Below, piece by piece: positions 16,611 through 26,221 of a DNA stretch of 64,000 bases. Positions within the stretch are counted from its first letter, which is position 1; every line of letters begins with the position of its first letter. The notes beneath the pieces are model-generated. The model ran no database searches. It was not told the DNA's origin and saw only the letters and a program-made list of their open reading frames with translations. Made by a program: the position numbers and the translations under genes. The DNA is taken from positions 28,929 to 92,928 of the forward strand of contig NZ_CP103313.1 of NCBI RefSeq assembly GCF_022374875.2, written 5' to 3'. This stretch comes from Mycolicibacterium rufum (GTDB lineage: Bacteria; Actinomycetota; Actinomycetes; Mycobacteriales; Mycobacteriaceae).

Positions 16611-17602
16611 TTCGCCGTGGGGAGTGCGTGTTTCACACCCTGAGAGGATACATCGTCCGGGTCACTATTAGTCCAGGCGACGGCCATTCCCATCAGGGCG
16701 CGGGGGATGGGCTCGTAGACGCTGGCCCATGGCGTGTTGCCGCCGACGGCGCCGACGGCACATATCCATGATCTCAGCTCGATGTTGCCACTGTTGAGCA
16801 GGTCTTCGCTGGTCAGTTTGCTCAGCTCGTAGCCGTTTCCGGTAGCAAGGCACTTCAGGGTGCGGCGATCGAACTCGTCGTCGATTGAACCGTGAACGCG
16901 CGGCCCATGGTAGGCAGCCCATGGATAGCCGGCAGTGAAGTGTGAGAGCCCACCGGAGGCGTAGAGACCTATCCGCTCGCCTGCGGGGCGGCGTGACCGC
17001 ACGGCGTCGGCGATTGCGCGGCCGAGCGCGAAGCACCGTTTGGGCGATAACGACGGCGTGTGCACGGCATTGAGGAATACCAACACCACTGGGATTGGGT
17101 GGTCTCCAAGGATATTGGCCACAATCTCGCCATGGGCGTGTGAGTGCAAGGTGGTCTCACGAAAATCGGTGACTGCGGTGACGTCGAATCCGGCCTCGAC
17201 AGTGTGCTCACTCAAGTCCTTACTGAGCTCGGGCGAACTTTTCCAAAACCGCGCGTCTGGCAAGAAGCGGTCAGACACTGTGAACCCCTCTCCGGTGTGG
17301 ATGGCTATCTGGGGCAGTGCCGATCCGTCGAAGTTTTCGTTTTGGTCGTCACCGATGATGATCAGGCAATCCAGTCGGTCTTGTCTGATGCTGTCACGCA
17401 GCCTTTGAAGCCCGTTCTCGATGTGCGCGTAACGCGCCGCAGCGTCGTCGAATGGTTCTTCGTCTTTCCTCAGGCGAGGTGGGGTCTTACCGCGTCGCAA
17501 TGTGTAGCTTTGCCTGTTCTTTATGCGGAAGCCTTCCCACCTGGGAGGCGGGATGAAAGTGAAGGCATGGGACGACGCGTAACCGGCTACAATCTCACCC
17601 AC
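16607..17602 (-). CDS. Class III extradiol dioxygenase, LigB type
   Basis: LigB-superfamily catechol-type dioxygenase, 331 residues, expected to cleave a dihydroxylated ring next to its hydroxyls using Fe(II). Ligand candidates are His in the N-terminal ASSHAFTF, the acid/His region LDCLIIIGDDQNENF, HSHAHGE in the middle, and GGLSHFTAG near 235 (conserved His of the family). It lies 19 bases after the Gfo/Idh dehydrogenase in a - strand operon with oxygenase 3, so its substrate is probably the catechol made by those two. Most bacterial aromatic acid pathways of this gene order use an unrelated extradiol family. Confidence 0.8.
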   Translation of the reverse strand: MGEIVAGYASSHAFTFIPPPRWEGFRIKNRQSYTLRRGKTPPRLRKDEEPFDDAAARYAHIENGLQRLRDSIRQDRLDCLIIIGDDQNENFDGSALPQIAIHTGEGFTVSDRFLPDARFWKSSPELSKDLSEHTVEAGFDVTAVTDFRETTLHSHAHGEIVANILGDHPIPVVLVFLNAVHTPSLSPKRCFALGRAIADAVRSRRPAGERIGLYASGGLSHFTAGYPWAAYHGPRVHGSIDDEFDRRTLKCLATGNGYELSKLTSEDLLNSGNIELRSWICAVGAVGGNTPWASVYEPIPRALMGMAVAWTNSDPDDVSSQGVKHALPTAN

Positions 17603-17621
17603 GATTTCTCCTCATCTGAAG

Positions 17622-18851
17622 TCACAGCGATACCTGGTGGGAGAGAACGACTTCGCGTGCTTCGTGGGCTGACTGCAGGATAGCGAAACATACTTCTAGC
17701 GTCGCGCGCCCCCAGCGACCGTCGTGCTGAACAGGGCGGTCCTCAGTGATCGCCCGATGTAGTTCAGCCAACTCTGCGGCCCTGCCCCGCATGGTGCGCG
17801 CGACCGGTATTTCCTGCAATCCGTTCTGCCCGTACACCACCAGCCCGTCGGGCGACTGCCTGATCGCGCCGCGTTCGCAGGAAACCACGGTCAGGCCGAA
17901 GTAGGGGTGGTGCACAATCTCTCCGGGGGCGGAGTAACCCCAGAGCTCCTGTGACTCTTCGGTTGCCGTCGCAGCGCCGTAGCGGCCCTGCTCCTTCTGG
18001 GCTTCCAGCGCCGATTCGAGTTGGTCAGGGTTCTGACTGAGCGCAGCGAAGTTGCTGGCTACTCGCTGGTTGGCTTGGGGGCTGCGGCGGCCGCCGTCCT
18101 CTGCCACCCAGGAATGCAACTCCGCGACATCGAAAAACGCCCTCGCGTCATAGACGAGGGTGGCCGACACCCCGGATTGGAATTCGAGGTGGCAGGTGTA
18201 TCCGCCTACGCATTCCCGGACGTCGTCCCAAAGTGTCGACGCACGCACGGTGCGGACCATACCGCCGGCTATCTGCCGTACAACATCGACCTGGTGGGGT
18301 CCTTGGTTGAGAACTGGCCCGCTGGTCGAGCGCAACTCCGAGGTCGGCCACGGTCGCCGATTGAAGTCATTGAAGTTCCAGGTGTTCACCATGAGCAACT
18401 CGCCGAGATCGCCACTGCGTACAAGTTCGGCCATCGCTCGCACCGGCGCGTCGAAGCTGTGTGTGTGGCCGGCCATCAGCTGCACGCCCGCTGCCTGGGC
18501 CGCCTCGACCATTGCAGTGCAATCGTCGATCGACATGGCCAACGGCTTTTCGACGATCATGTGTTTTCTGTAATGTGCGGCCATCAGGGCATGCTCCCGA
18601 TGCAGCTCGGGAGGGGTGGCGATGTAGACGACGTCCACGCTTGGATCGGCACACAGTTGCTCTGCGTCGGTATAGGTGTGGCCTGCGAACTCGGTGGCGA
18701 AGCGGGCGAGCGAGTGTGATCGGGTATCCGCAGCCGCCACAACCCGATACGGCAGCGTCGACATGTCCGGGTACTGCTGGAAGATTCTGGCGACTGCCTG
18801 ACCGATTCCGAGAAATCCCAGGCCTAGTTCGCGTGAAGCGACATCTGTCAT
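17622..18851 (-). CDS. Gfo/Idh/MocA oxidoreductase, dihydrodiol dehydrogenase candidate
   Basis: NAD(P)-dependent Gfo/Idh/MocA family enzyme, 409 residues. N-terminal Rossmann motif GLGFLGIGQAVARIF, the EKPLAMS signature (catalytic Lys) near residue 110, and GPVLNQGPHQVDVVRQIAGG in the C-terminal alpha/beta domain. Members of this family act as cis-dihydrodiol dehydrogenases for carboxylated arenes in phthalate pathways. Located between oxygenase 3 and the ring-cleavage enzyme, that is the most likely role: rearomatising the cis-dihydrodiol. ATG at 18851, 38 bases after the beta subunit. Confidence 0.85.
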   Translation of the reverse strand: MTDVASRELGLGFLGIGQAVARIFQQYPDMSTLPYRVVAAADTRSHSLARFATEFAGHTYTDAEQLCADPSVDVVYIATPPELHREHALMAAHYRKHMIVEKPLAMSIDDCTAMVEAAQAAGVQLMAGHTHSFDAPVRAMAELVRSGDLGELLMVNTWNFNDFNRRPWPTSELRSTSGPVLNQGPHQVDVVRQIAGGMVRTVRASTLWDDVRECVGGYTCHLEFQSGVSATLVYDARAFFDVAELHSWVAEDGGRRSPQANQRVASNFAALSQNPDQLESALEAQKEQGRYGAATATEESQELWGYSAPGEIVHHPYFGLTVVSCERGAIRQSPDGLVVYGQNGLQEIPVARTMRGRAAELAELHRAITEDRPVQHDGRWGRATLEVCFAILQSAHEAREVVLSHQVSL

Positions 18852-18889
18852 GTGTGCGACCTAACTGAGGGCTATTGGACGATTGGGCA

Positions 18890-19402
18890 TTAGAAGAAGA
18901 TCGAAATCGCTCGTGGCAGAACGCTATGAGCCAGGGTGATGACCCGGGCGGCCAGCAGCAGGCCCGAGTGCTTGTCTCGGCGTAGAACGTCTTGTCGTTT
19001 GCCGATAAAGAAGCTTTCGTGGCGTTCATGGCGTACGAGAAACACCATGACGCTGGATCGGACGCTCAGCTCTTGATCGGACACATCGGTGACCAGGATG
19101 TCGCTGACAATGCGCTGAGTGATCGTGCGTGGAGTTTCCCCGGGAGCGAGCCCAGTAGCCAGCCGGGCAATTCTCAGCTTCAGCGATTCGTAGTCGTCGT
19201 TGAACAACAGAAACGGCGGTAGGCCGTCATCATCGTCGACCGGATGCGTGCTGGACTCTGGGAATGGCATCGTGTATCTGACATCCGGCGCCAATAAGCC
19301 CAGCCACTCGTCCAGCCGCCCATCATCGAGAAGCATGGTCTCCCGCGCATAGAATTCGTTTATTCGCAGCCGCAGTTCCACGTCCAACTGGCTGGTCTCC
19401 AT
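18890..19402 (-). CDS. Ring-hydroxylating dioxygenase beta subunit 3
   Basis: Small subunit of 170 residues following alpha 3 with two bases between stop and start codons. Family pattern: LRINEFYARETMLLDDGRLDEWLGLLAPDVRYTMP, YESLKLRIARL, ITQRIVSDILV, and LLLAARVITLAHSVLP at the C-terminus. It is the most divergent of the three beta subunits in the window. Confidence 0.9.
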   Translation of the reverse strand: METSQLDVELRLRINEFYARETMLLDDGRLDEWLGLLAPDVRYTMPFPESSTHPVDDDDGLPPFLLFNDDYESLKLRIARLATGLAPGETPRTITQRIVSDILVTDVSDQELSVRSSVMVFLVRHERHESFFIGKRQDVLRRDKHSGLLLAARVITLAHSVLPRAISIFF

Positions 19403-19404
19403 GG

Positions 19405-20721
19405 CTAGGCCGGCTCCGTCATAGTTCGGTGCCAGTGCCGATAGAACTCGCGCTGATAGGCTTCGCTGATCTGCGGCCTGACATTGCCGGGTAACTCCGC
19501 AACCAGCGACTCCATTGGTTCGACGTCCTCGCCGAGTGAGTAGTTGAACGGCACATCCCGGGCGACTCCGGTGTCAAGGGCGTCAGACAATCGTTCGAAG
19601 TTTTCGTGATCATCGGGCGTCACGAGACCGGCCGCCGATTGCCGCTGACTCAAGACGAAGACCATACGTTCCTTGACAGCACGGGGCGCGGAGCTTTCCA
19701 CCAAACACCACTCCCAAACCTCGGTCAACCGCGGTCCCCGAGGCTGCCACATGATGAATCCCCGACCGTAAAAAGCCGTGCCCATGCCAATCATGCTGAA
19801 GTTTGGGAAGATATTGGCTACGTGAAAGCTGTAGGGCTGCACGGGGGATGTCGCCAACCGCTCGTCTTGCAGGCGCTGCCGCTCGGTTAGCCAGTCGACT
19901 GCTTCGGTACCCAGCGTTTCGGCTTGGGCGAGATCGTCCTGATAGAAATTCTTACCGACTGCCAGTTGCAGCAACCCATGGGGCGCGCAGCCGTCGAGAA
20001 CCACGCTGTAGTGCTGCCCCTCGTCTATCGAAAAGTTGATGCGGGCAGTCTGCCCAGCTTTCGACAGTGCGGAAACCGATCCGTGAGTGGCAGCGAAGTG
20101 ATACTGGTCGCCGCCGAAGTTCTCGGCCAACAACTTCCAGTTGACGGGCATGAGGTAGCGGTGCAGGCCGGGAACGACCTGCAGGCCGTTGGGGTCACAG
20201 TCGAGTAGAAAGTTGTCGAGGTACCACAGCAGGCCCTCCCCCAGATATTCTTCCAGCGGCGGCGCCGACTGATCCCAGCAAGCAAAGATAAGTCCTTTGT
20301 AGGTAGCTACCCGGGGGGAGACGAGGCCCATGCTGGCCTTATCAAACTGCGGCCCGTAGGCGCTCTCGGCTAGCGGAACACTGCGCAGCCGTCCGGCAGT
20401 GTCGTAACTCCAGCCGTGATAGCCGCAGTGAAAGATGTTCGCGTTGCCCATGTCGAACTGACAGACTTTATTGCCCCGGTGCCGACATTTGTTCAGCAGC
20501 ACACGAACACGAGATTCCTTGTCCCGGCATACGATCACGGCGTCGTCGGCCATATAGGTTGTGCGGAAGTCACCGGGCTTGGGGATCATGGACTCGTGGC
20601 CGACGAAAAGCCACGACCGCTTGAAGATGGAGTCGAGTTCCCGCTGGTACACCGCCTCGTCGTAGAAGGCCGAGGAGTCTATCGGCAGCGCCGGGCCGGT
20701 TTTGGAACCGATTGTCTCCAT
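19405..20721 (-). CDS. Rieske ring-hydroxylating dioxygenase alpha subunit 3
   Basis: Third catalytic alpha subunit, 438 residues from the ATG at 20721. The Rieske motif reads CRHRG and CGYHGW, with Gly where the usual Pro stands; all four ligands are present (near 79/81 and 99/102). The iron site is ENFGGDQYHFAATH (His near 207 and 212), with TPDDHENF as the acidic block. The start overlaps the hydrolase stop by one base (TGATG); a TTG three bases upstream is also possible. In this operon it would act on an aromatic acid ahead of the Gfo/Idh dehydrogenase and LigB enzyme. Confidence 0.9.
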   Translation of the reverse strand: METIGSKTGPALPIDSSAFYDEAVYQRELDSIFKRSWLFVGHESMIPKPGDFRTTYMADDAVIVCRDKESRVRVLLNKCRHRGNKVCQFDMGNANIFHCGYHGWSYDTAGRLRSVPLAESAYGPQFDKASMGLVSPRVATYKGLIFACWDQSAPPLEEYLGEGLLWYLDNFLLDCDPNGLQVVPGLHRYLMPVNWKLLAENFGGDQYHFAATHGSVSALSKAGQTARINFSIDEGQHYSVVLDGCAPHGLLQLAVGKNFYQDDLAQAETLGTEAVDWLTERQRLQDERLATSPVQPYSFHVANIFPNFSMIGMGTAFYGRGFIMWQPRGPRLTEVWEWCLVESSAPRAVKERMVFVLSQRQSAAGLVTPDDHENFERLSDALDTGVARDVPFNYSLGEDVEPMESLVAELPGNVRPQISEAYQREFYRHWHRTMTEPA

Positions 20722-21620
20722 CAACGTTGCCCTCGGGACTCGCGATCACCTTGAAGATAGTTGGTGAGGATTTGGTTGAACTCTTCCGGCCGTTCCCACT
20801 GCGGCCAATGGCCACAATCCTCCATCAATGCGAATTCAGCGCCGGGAATTAGCTCGGCTGCCCGCCGTCCGAATTCCACCGTCGACGAGGGATTGTGACT
20901 CGTCCACAGCACGAGCGTGGGCCTGGTCAAGCTGGTCAATCGCTCAGCCGTGAGATTGTCCTCAGCAGTCGCCGCTGAGGGCGGCGCCGTCGCGTTCGTC
21001 AGTGCCGACCGCGATTCTTCGCTCTGGTAAAGCGCCCACCGCAGCGCCACCAGTTCATCGGTCAGGTCGCGGTCAGGGTGGTGGAAAAGCCACGCCATCC
21101 TCTCCCGCACATTCGCCGGACTCGGGTCAGCCAGGAATTGCCGGGTGACCCGGGCAAGCTCTGCGCGCCCGGCAGCGGTGCGAGCCTCGGCATCGGCGCC
21201 GACCTCTAGCGTCAACCGCGCGCCGCACAGGTAGATCAACCGGTCGACACGGTCGGGATGTTCCAACGCAGTCCACGCCGCGATCCAACCTCCTAACGAC
21301 TCGCCGACCAGGTGGGCTCGGTCGATGCCTTCCTGGTCCATGTATCCGAGTAGGTGACTGACATAGTCCTTACGGTTCGGGGCGACCTCACAACCACGGG
21401 TGAGACCGTGACCCAACAGGTCCAGCGCATGCACTCGGAAATGACGCGACAGCGCCGTCACATTGCGGGCGAAGGCTTCGGCGTGACCGCCTCCCCCGTG
21501 CAGGAGAATGAGGTCCGGACCTTCCCCTGCCTGAATTGTCCTGGTACGGACGCCGTCGACATCTACGAAGCGTGTTTCCGCTCCAAGCAAGCTCACCCAG
21601 ATTGAATCATGTTGGAGCAA
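20721..21620 (-). CDS. Alpha/beta hydrolase, meta-cleavage product hydrolase type
   Basis: Alpha/beta hydrolase of the C-C bond hydrolase (BphD/HsaD/CmtE-like) group. Oxyanion loop LILLHGGGGHAEAF, nucleophile elbow HLVGESLGGW (Ser), Asp region RPTLVLWTSHNPSS and catalytic His in MEDCGHWPQWERPEEF. The TTG at 21620 is preferred: GAGGAAG lies 7 bases upstream and homology to this group (SIWVSLLGAE...) starts at once, giving 299 residues. ATGs at 21671 and 21722 are alternatives. It would split the ring-cleavage product into 2-hydroxypenta-2,4-dienoate-type acid and a carboxylic acid. Confidence 0.8.
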   Translation of the reverse strand: MLQHDSIWVSLLGAETRFVDVDGVRTRTIQAGEGPDLILLHGGGGHAEAFARNVTALSRHFRVHALDLLGHGLTRGCEVAPNRKDYVSHLLGYMDQEGIDRAHLVGESLGGWIAAWTALEHPDRVDRLIYLCGARLTLEVGADAEARTAAGRAELARVTRQFLADPSPANVRERMAWLFHHPDRDLTDELVALRWALYQSEESRSALTNATAPPSAATAEDNLTAERLTSLTRPTLVLWTSHNPSSTVEFGRRAAELIPGAEFALMEDCGHWPQWERPEEFNQILTNYLQGDRESRGQR

Positions 21621-22365
21621 TTTCGAGCTTCCTCTCGGCGAGCGGACAATATAGCCATGTGTATCATACATTCCTAGAATGTCCAAAGATGGAAATTTAG
21701 GGTTCTGTGTAAATGGACTCATCCCATCGACGGAACCGTGCACACGTCGACCCGCCCCAGGCCAACTCCACGCGGGGTGTAAGTGGTCGCTCGATCGCGC
21801 CCGAGGCTGCCTGGTCGGACTGGAAAATGACCTGTGAGCCTGCGGGGGGCCGAGGAGTACTACGGAGGGGATGTCGGTACGGCACTGTGCGTTTCGGGTC
21901 AGACGGCGGCTTCGAGGGGACCCGGATGCCGTAGCGGCGGGTTGGGCGATGGGATTGCGTCGCTTGCGTTCCCTGTGTTGCACATGCAGGGAATTCTCGT
22001 CCCCGCCGCCGCCGGCGGCGTCGGCCTGGTTATCTCTGCCTACGAACAGCGAACGCACCTAGGACAATTACGTCTGACCCGCAGCGAAGACCTGACACCC
22101 GCGCTCTACACTCAATGTCGGTGCAGCTAGCCGCGGCGGCGCGCACGCCTCTCGTGTTCACACACACCGGGCCGTCAGATCATGATGAGAAGCACACGCA
22201 TGCCTCGCGGCCTTACTCACACGCGACTCGGAGACACATCCTCTGTGCCCGGTCCGCCAAGCGTCGTAATCGGCTCGACGGATGTGACTGACATCTGATT
22301 CACGAAGTCTGCTGCGCAGCAGCCTCTTCGGCAAAGGAGATGCCTCGCGCCCAAATCACGACATG
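21621..22365. other. Long intergenic region between two - strand operons
   Basis: About 745 bases. No gene can be supported: the open frames on the + strand show no recognisable domain and poor start contexts. The left part must hold the promoter of the hydrolase/oxygenase 3 operon, although no clear -35/-10 pair was identified. The right end holds the hairpin described at 22303-22330. Confidence 0.5.
22303..22330 (-). terminator. Hairpin after HOA aldolase gene
   Basis: Inverted repeat about 36 bases past the aldolase stop: CGAAG and CTTCG enclose the perfect palindrome CTGCTGCGCAGCAG. A strong GC hairpin without an obvious U-run, as is usual in high-GC actinobacteria. It probably ends the hydratase-dehydrogenase-aldolase transcript. 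Confidence 0.5.
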
Positions 22366-23415
22366 CTATCGGCGTAAGTTCTGTTGTAGATCGAGCGCGA
22401 TGTCGGGGATGAGGTCTTCCTGTCCTCCGACTAGTCCGCGTTCGCCGACCGCGAGCAGGATCGCACGAGTGTCGAGGCCGTACTGTTTCGCGGCGGCTTC
22501 GGCATGACGCAGGAAGCTCGAGTACACGCCTGCGTATCCCAGGGTGAGGGTCTCCCGGTCGACTTGGACCGGCCGATCCTGCAGCGGTCGGACGATGTCG
22601 TCGGCGGCGTCCTGCAGCCCGAAGAGATCACAGTTGTGCTTCCAGCCATGGAGATCGGCCACGGCGATGAACGGCTCGATCGGGCAATTGCCCGCCCCGG
22701 CGCCGTGACCGGCCAGCGAGGCGTCAACCCGGGTGACACCTTCCTCAACGGCCACCACGGTATTGGCCACCGACAACGACAGATTTTGGTGCGCGTGAAT
22801 GCCGATCTGCGTACCGGCATCGAGCACGTCGCGATACGCACGCACCCGGTCCCGGACACTGCCCATCGTCAACCGCCCACCGGAATCGGTGACATAAACG
22901 CAATGCGCGCCATAGGATTCCATCAGCTTGGCCTGGGCAGCCAGATGTGAGGGTTCGGCGAGGTGCGACATCATCAGAAACCCGGAAACATCCATGCCCA
23001 GTTCGCGGGCCGTTCCGATGTGCTGTGCCGAGACATCGGCCTCGGTGCAGTGCGTTGCGACCCGGACCGAGGTCACCCCCAGTTTGTAGGCGTGCTCGAG
23101 TTCGCGGACCGTCCCGACCCCAGGCAACAGCAGAGTCGTGAGTTTGGCGCGGTGTACGACGTCTGCGGCCGCTTCGATCCATTCCCAGTCGGTGTTGCTC
23201 CCGGGACCGTAGGTCAGGCTGTGCCCGGCCAGGCCGTCACCGTGGGTGACTTCGATGGCGTCGACTCCGGCAGTGTCGAGTGCGCCTGCGATCGCCGCGA
23301 CCTTCTCCGGACTGATCCGGTGGCGCATGGCATGCATACCATCGCGCAGTGTGACGTCCTGAATGTAGAGCGCCGCACCCTCAGTCGCATGGGGCCGGCT
23401 AACCGTCTCAGTCAT
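22366..23415 (-). CDS. mhpE: 4-hydroxy-2-oxovalerate aldolase
   Basis: DmpG/MhpE/HsaF-type aldolase, 349 residues, which splits 4-hydroxy-2-oxoacids into pyruvate and an aldehyde (acetaldehyde or homologue). It opens with [18 protein letters not shown] (catalytic metal Asp in LRDG), has [13 protein letters not shown], the [16 protein letters not shown] metal-His segment, and [13 protein letters not shown] near 200. The ATG at 23415 overlaps the stop of the dehydrogenase (ATGA) and replaces a longer frame from 23556. The protein forms a channelling complex with the acylating dehydrogenase encoded just upstream. Confidence 0.95.
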   Translation of the reverse strand: MTETVSRPHATEGAALYIQDVTLRDGMHAMRHRISPEKVAAIAGALDTAGVDAIEVTHGDGLAGHSLTYGPGSNTDWEWIEAAADVVHRAKLTTLLLPGVGTVRELEHAYKLGVTSVRVATHCTEADVSAQHIGTARELGMDVSGFLMMSHLAEPSHLAAQAKLMESYGAHCVYVTDSGGRLTMGSVRDRVRAYRDVLDAGTQIGIHAHQNLSLSVANTVVAVEEGVTRVDASLAGHGAGAGNCPIEPFIAVADLHGWKHNCDLFGLQDAADDIVRPLQDRPVQVDRETLTLGYAGVYSSFLRHAEAAAKQYGLDTRAILLAVGERGLVGGQEDLIPDIALDLQQNLRR

Positions 23416-24359
23416 CGCGTGGCCTCCTGCACAGTGTTCGCCGCGATCCGCTCGGCCACCTGTAGTGCCGCCGAGGTCATGATGTCGAGATTGCCGGCGT
23501 AGGCCGGCAAGTAGTGCGCGGCACCCTCGACTTCTAGGAAGACCGCCACCTTCCACAGCCCGGGCCCCTTGTCGACTCCTCCGGTCAGGGTCGCGACGGA
23601 CTCGGCGTCGTCGAGCTGGGTGAACTGCACTTCCTGTTTGAGTCGGTAGCCCGGCACGTAGGCCGACACCTTCTCCACCATGTCTATAACCGACTGCCTG
23701 ATGCGGTTCTGATCGGGATCCGTCACGAGAGCCAAGACGGTATCGCGCATGATCAACGGTGGCTCCGCGGGATTGAGAACGATGATCGCCTTGCCGTGTG
23801 CTGCTCCGCCTACCTTTTCGATTGCCGCTGAGGTGGTTTGGGTGAATTCATCGATATTCGACCGTGTTCCCGGACCCGCCGATTTCGACGCGATCGAGGC
23901 GACGATCTCGGCGTAGTGCACCGCCGTGACCGATGAGATCGCCGCGACGATAGGGATCGTCGCCTGACCGCCGCAGGTGACCATGTTGACGTTCGGCGCA
24001 CCCAAGTGGTCGTCGAGATTCACGGCAGGCACGACGTAGGGACCGACTGCAGCGGGAGTCAGGTCGATCAGCCGCTTGCCAAAGGTACGCAACGCTTCCT
24101 CGTTGACGAGATGCGCTTTCGCCGACGTGGAATCGAAGATGATGTCGATCTCATCGAATTCGGCGTGCTCGATCAAACCCTGCACACCGGTGTCGACTGT
24201 GCCGATACCCATCCGGCGGGCACGAGCCAGACCATCCGACGACGGGTCGATGCCGACCAACACAGCGATCTCGACGTTGGTCGCCAACTTCTTCAATTTG
24301 ACGACTAGGTCGGTACCGATGTTGCCCGAACCGATGACTGCGACCTTGGAGTGACTCAT
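23412..24359 (-). CDS. mhpF: Acetaldehyde dehydrogenase (acylating)
   Basis: DmpF/MhpF/HsaG-type dehydrogenase, 315 residues, converting acetaldehyde or propionaldehyde, NAD+ and CoA into acyl-CoA. N-terminal Rossmann motif [13 protein letters not shown], the segment [11 protein letters not shown], the catalytic Cys in [13 protein letters not shown] near 130, and the C-terminal [11 protein letters not shown]. It overlaps both neighbours by 4 bases (hydratase upstream, aldolase downstream), so the three are one coupled unit with fixed stoichiometry. Confidence 0.95.
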   Translation of the reverse strand: MSHSKVAVIGSGNIGTDLVVKLKKLATNVEIAVLVGIDPSSDGLARARRMGIGTVDTGVQGLIEHAEFDEIDIIFDSTSAKAHLVNEEALRTFGKRLIDLTPAAVGPYVVPAVNLDDHLGAPNVNMVTCGGQATIPIVAAISSVTAVHYAEIVASIASKSAGPGTRSNIDEFTQTTSAAIEKVGGAAHGKAIIVLNPAEPPLIMRDTVLALVTDPDQNRIRQSVIDMVEKVSAYVPGYRLKQEVQFTQLDDAESVATLTGGVDKGPGLWKVAVFLEVEGAAHYLPAYAGNLDIMTSAALQVAERIAANTVQEATR

Positions 24360-25171
24360 GGCTTACCGGCCTCGCTCGAAATGGTCGTGAATCTGGCAGT
24401 GACACTGCCGATTCCGGATATCGTTGCCGTATACGTCGATCCGGCAGTGACAGGAACCATCGGTCCGAGCGCACCGGAGAGGATCACGTCGCCTGACCGC
24501 AACGGCGCCCCATACTCCAAGCTGGTCGCCGCCAGCCACGCCAATGCTTCCCACGGACTACCCAGGCAGTCCGCCCCCTTGCCTCGCGAGACCTCTGCTC
24601 CGTCTGCGCTAACGGTCATCGTGACCTCGGCGAGGTCGGGAGCATCGACTCGGTCCACTCGCTCCCCCAGCACGTAGAGTCCCGCCGACGCATTGTCAGC
24701 GACGGTGTCTGCGAGGCTGATGTCCCAGTTCGCCACTCTGCTGTCGACGATCTCGAATGCCGCGAAGACCCCGTCCACGAACTCCGGCGCCTGCTCAGCA
24801 GTGATCCGCTCGGCAATGTCGGCTCGAAGAACGAAGGCGATCTCGGCCTCGATCTTGGGTTGCAGCAAACGCGTGATGTCCACCGCGGTGTCGTTCGTAC
24901 AATCCATGTCGTCGAGCAGCACCCCAAAGTCGGGCTGATCGACCCCGAGTTGGTGCTGCACCGCCGGCGACGTTAACCCAATCTTGCGTCCGATGATGCG
25001 CCTTCCCGACGCCAGCAGTACCTCAATGTTGCGAGACTGCACCCGATACGCGGCGTCGATGTCCTCCCGTCCGATCAGATCACGAATTGGCGCACACGTT
25101 TCGCCCGTCTTCGATGCCTGAGCGAGCCGATCGGCCGCTTCGCTGATCGCCTGGGAACACACCGATGTCAT
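24356..25171 (-). CDS. mhpD: 2-hydroxypenta-2,4-dienoate hydratase
   Basis: FAH-superfamily hydratase (MhpD/DmpE/HsaE), about 271 residues, adding water to 2-hydroxy-2,4-dienoates to give 4-hydroxy-2-oxoacids. Landmarks are [17 protein letters not shown], the metal ligand region [11 protein letters not shown] (Glu pair), [13 protein letters not shown] and the [11 protein letters not shown] strand near the end. ATG at 25171 is chosen over a GTG-type start at 25180. First gene of the lower-pathway operon, divergent from the IclR regulator with fewer than 50 bases between the start codons. Confidence 0.9.
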   Translation of the reverse strand: MTSVCSQAISEAADRLAQASKTGETCAPIRDLIGREDIDAAYRVQSRNIEVLLASGRRIIGRKIGLTSPAVQHQLGVDQPDFGVLLDDMDCTNDTAVDITRLLQPKIEAEIAFVLRADIAERITAEQAPEFVDGVFAAFEIVDSRVANWDISLADTVADNASAGLYVLGERVDRVDAPDLAEVTMTVSADGAEVSRGKGADCLGSPWEALAWLAATSLEYGAPLRSGDVILSGALGPMVPVTAGSTYTATISGIGSVTARFTTISSEAGKP

Positions 25172-25205
25172 GACAACCACGCTATGGACGCCTCGCGACC
25201 GTGGC

Positions 25206-25218
25206 TAGGATAAATCCC
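25206..25218 (+). promoter_or_regulatory. Leaderless promoter of IclR gene
   Basis: TAGGAT at 25206-25211 has the TANNNT form of an actinobacterial -10 box and lies 7 bases before the ATG at 25219, so the transcript would begin at or next to the start codon. This also supports 25219 over the GTG at 25201. The space to the divergent hydratase gene is so short that an IclR dimer bound here would affect both promoters. Confidence 0.45.
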
Positions 25219-25968
25219 ATGTCACGGGATGGGTTGTTGTCGCAGCTGGAGAAGTCCGCGCTGGTGCTCGACGCATTCCCTGGCGGATCCGCGCTGACAT
25301 TGGCCCAAGTGTGCACCAGGACCGGACTTGCTCGCTCGACAGTCCACCGCCTCCTCGTTGACCTGGCCACGCTTGGATGGATCGGCCGCTCCGGCAACAC
25401 CTTCGAACTCGGAATCGGCCTGTTCGAACTCGGCGAACGCGTCGCCGTGAAGCACCGTCTGCGCACGGCGGCGATGCCGTTCATGCAAGACCTGTACGCC
25501 GTGACCGGCCAAACGGTGCACCTGGCCGTGCGCAATCGATTCGATGCGGTGTATATCGAGAAGCTGTCCGGCCACATTCCGCTACCGCTGCCCTCACAGA
25601 TCGGCGGACGGCTCCCCCTTACCTGCACTGCGGTGGGCAAGGCGTTACTCGCATCCGAGACCGCGGAGTTGCGCATCGAGGTCCTCGCCCAACCCTTGCG
25701 TCGTTACACCGTGAACTCCATCACCGACCCCAAGAAACTTGCCCGCGAACTCGACGACATTTGCCGTACCGGAGTTGCGGTCGAACGCGAGGAATCTGCA
25801 CTCGGCGGATGCTGTGTCGCCGTCCCAGTTCTGCTGGACGGCCAGCCAATCGCGGCCCTATCGGTGTCCGTTCCGACCGAACAGTTCAGACCTGAACTCC
25901 TCGCCCCAGCCGTGCGCACGGGAGCATTGGCCTTAGGGCGCGTTCTCGCCAGAGCCGCAGCACCATGA
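25219..25968 (+). CDS. IclR family transcriptional regulator
   Basis: IclR-type regulator of about 249 residues: N-terminal winged helix (SALVLDAFPGG...LTLAQVCTRTGLARSTVHRLL), then the effector-binding IclR domain (YVEKL-like YIEKLSGH, LTCTAVGKALLAS, VEREESALGGCCVAVPVLL, ALSVSVPTEQF). Members respond to aromatic acids or their breakdown products. It is divergent to the hydratase operon and is the prime candidate for control of the right-hand arm. Confidence 0.9.
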   Translation: MSRDGLLSQLEKSALVLDAFPGGSALTLAQVCTRTGLARSTVHRLLVDLATLGWIGRSGNTFELGIGLFELGERVAVKHRLRTAAMPFMQDLYAVTGQTVHLAVRNRFDAVYIEKLSGHIPLPLPSQIGGRLPLTCTAVGKALLASETAELRIEVLAQPLRRYTVNSITDPKKLARELDDICRTGVAVEREESALGGCCVAVPVLLDGQPIAALSVSVPTEQFRPELLAPAVRTGALALGRVLARAAAP

Positions 25969-26165
25969 CCCCCTGGACAACGCATTGGCCGAGACCACCG
26001 TCGGATCGTTCAGAACGAAATCGTCCGCCGACAGGGCCCGTGGCGTGAACCAGGCCGAGCTGGCGACCGCGGAATGGGTCGTGTGCTTCAACACCGAACG
26101 CCCGCACAAGTATCTCGACGACTTCACCCCGAAGCCGTCGAGAAGCTCTACTACGATCACAGACG
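25968..26165 (+). pseudogene. IS3 family transposase OrfB, C-terminal scrap
   Basis: A frame reading DPLDNALAETTVGSF...QAELATAEWVVCFNTERPHKYLDDF corresponds to the end of an IS3-type OrfB, where DNALAET holds the last part of the DDE domain. The following EAVEKLYYDHRR in another frame is the usual OrfB tail, showing a frameshift. There is no start and no intact element around it. Confidence 0.65.
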
Positions 26166-26221
26166 CACCTCACCAAAGGCGGGGACAACGAGAACAGTCT
26201 CCTGAAACGCCGGGACGGGTC

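Noticed and set aside
22303..22330. Regulator operator instead of terminator
   Set aside because: It is only about 36 bases past a stop codon and far from the next start on that strand; a terminator is simpler, though not proven.
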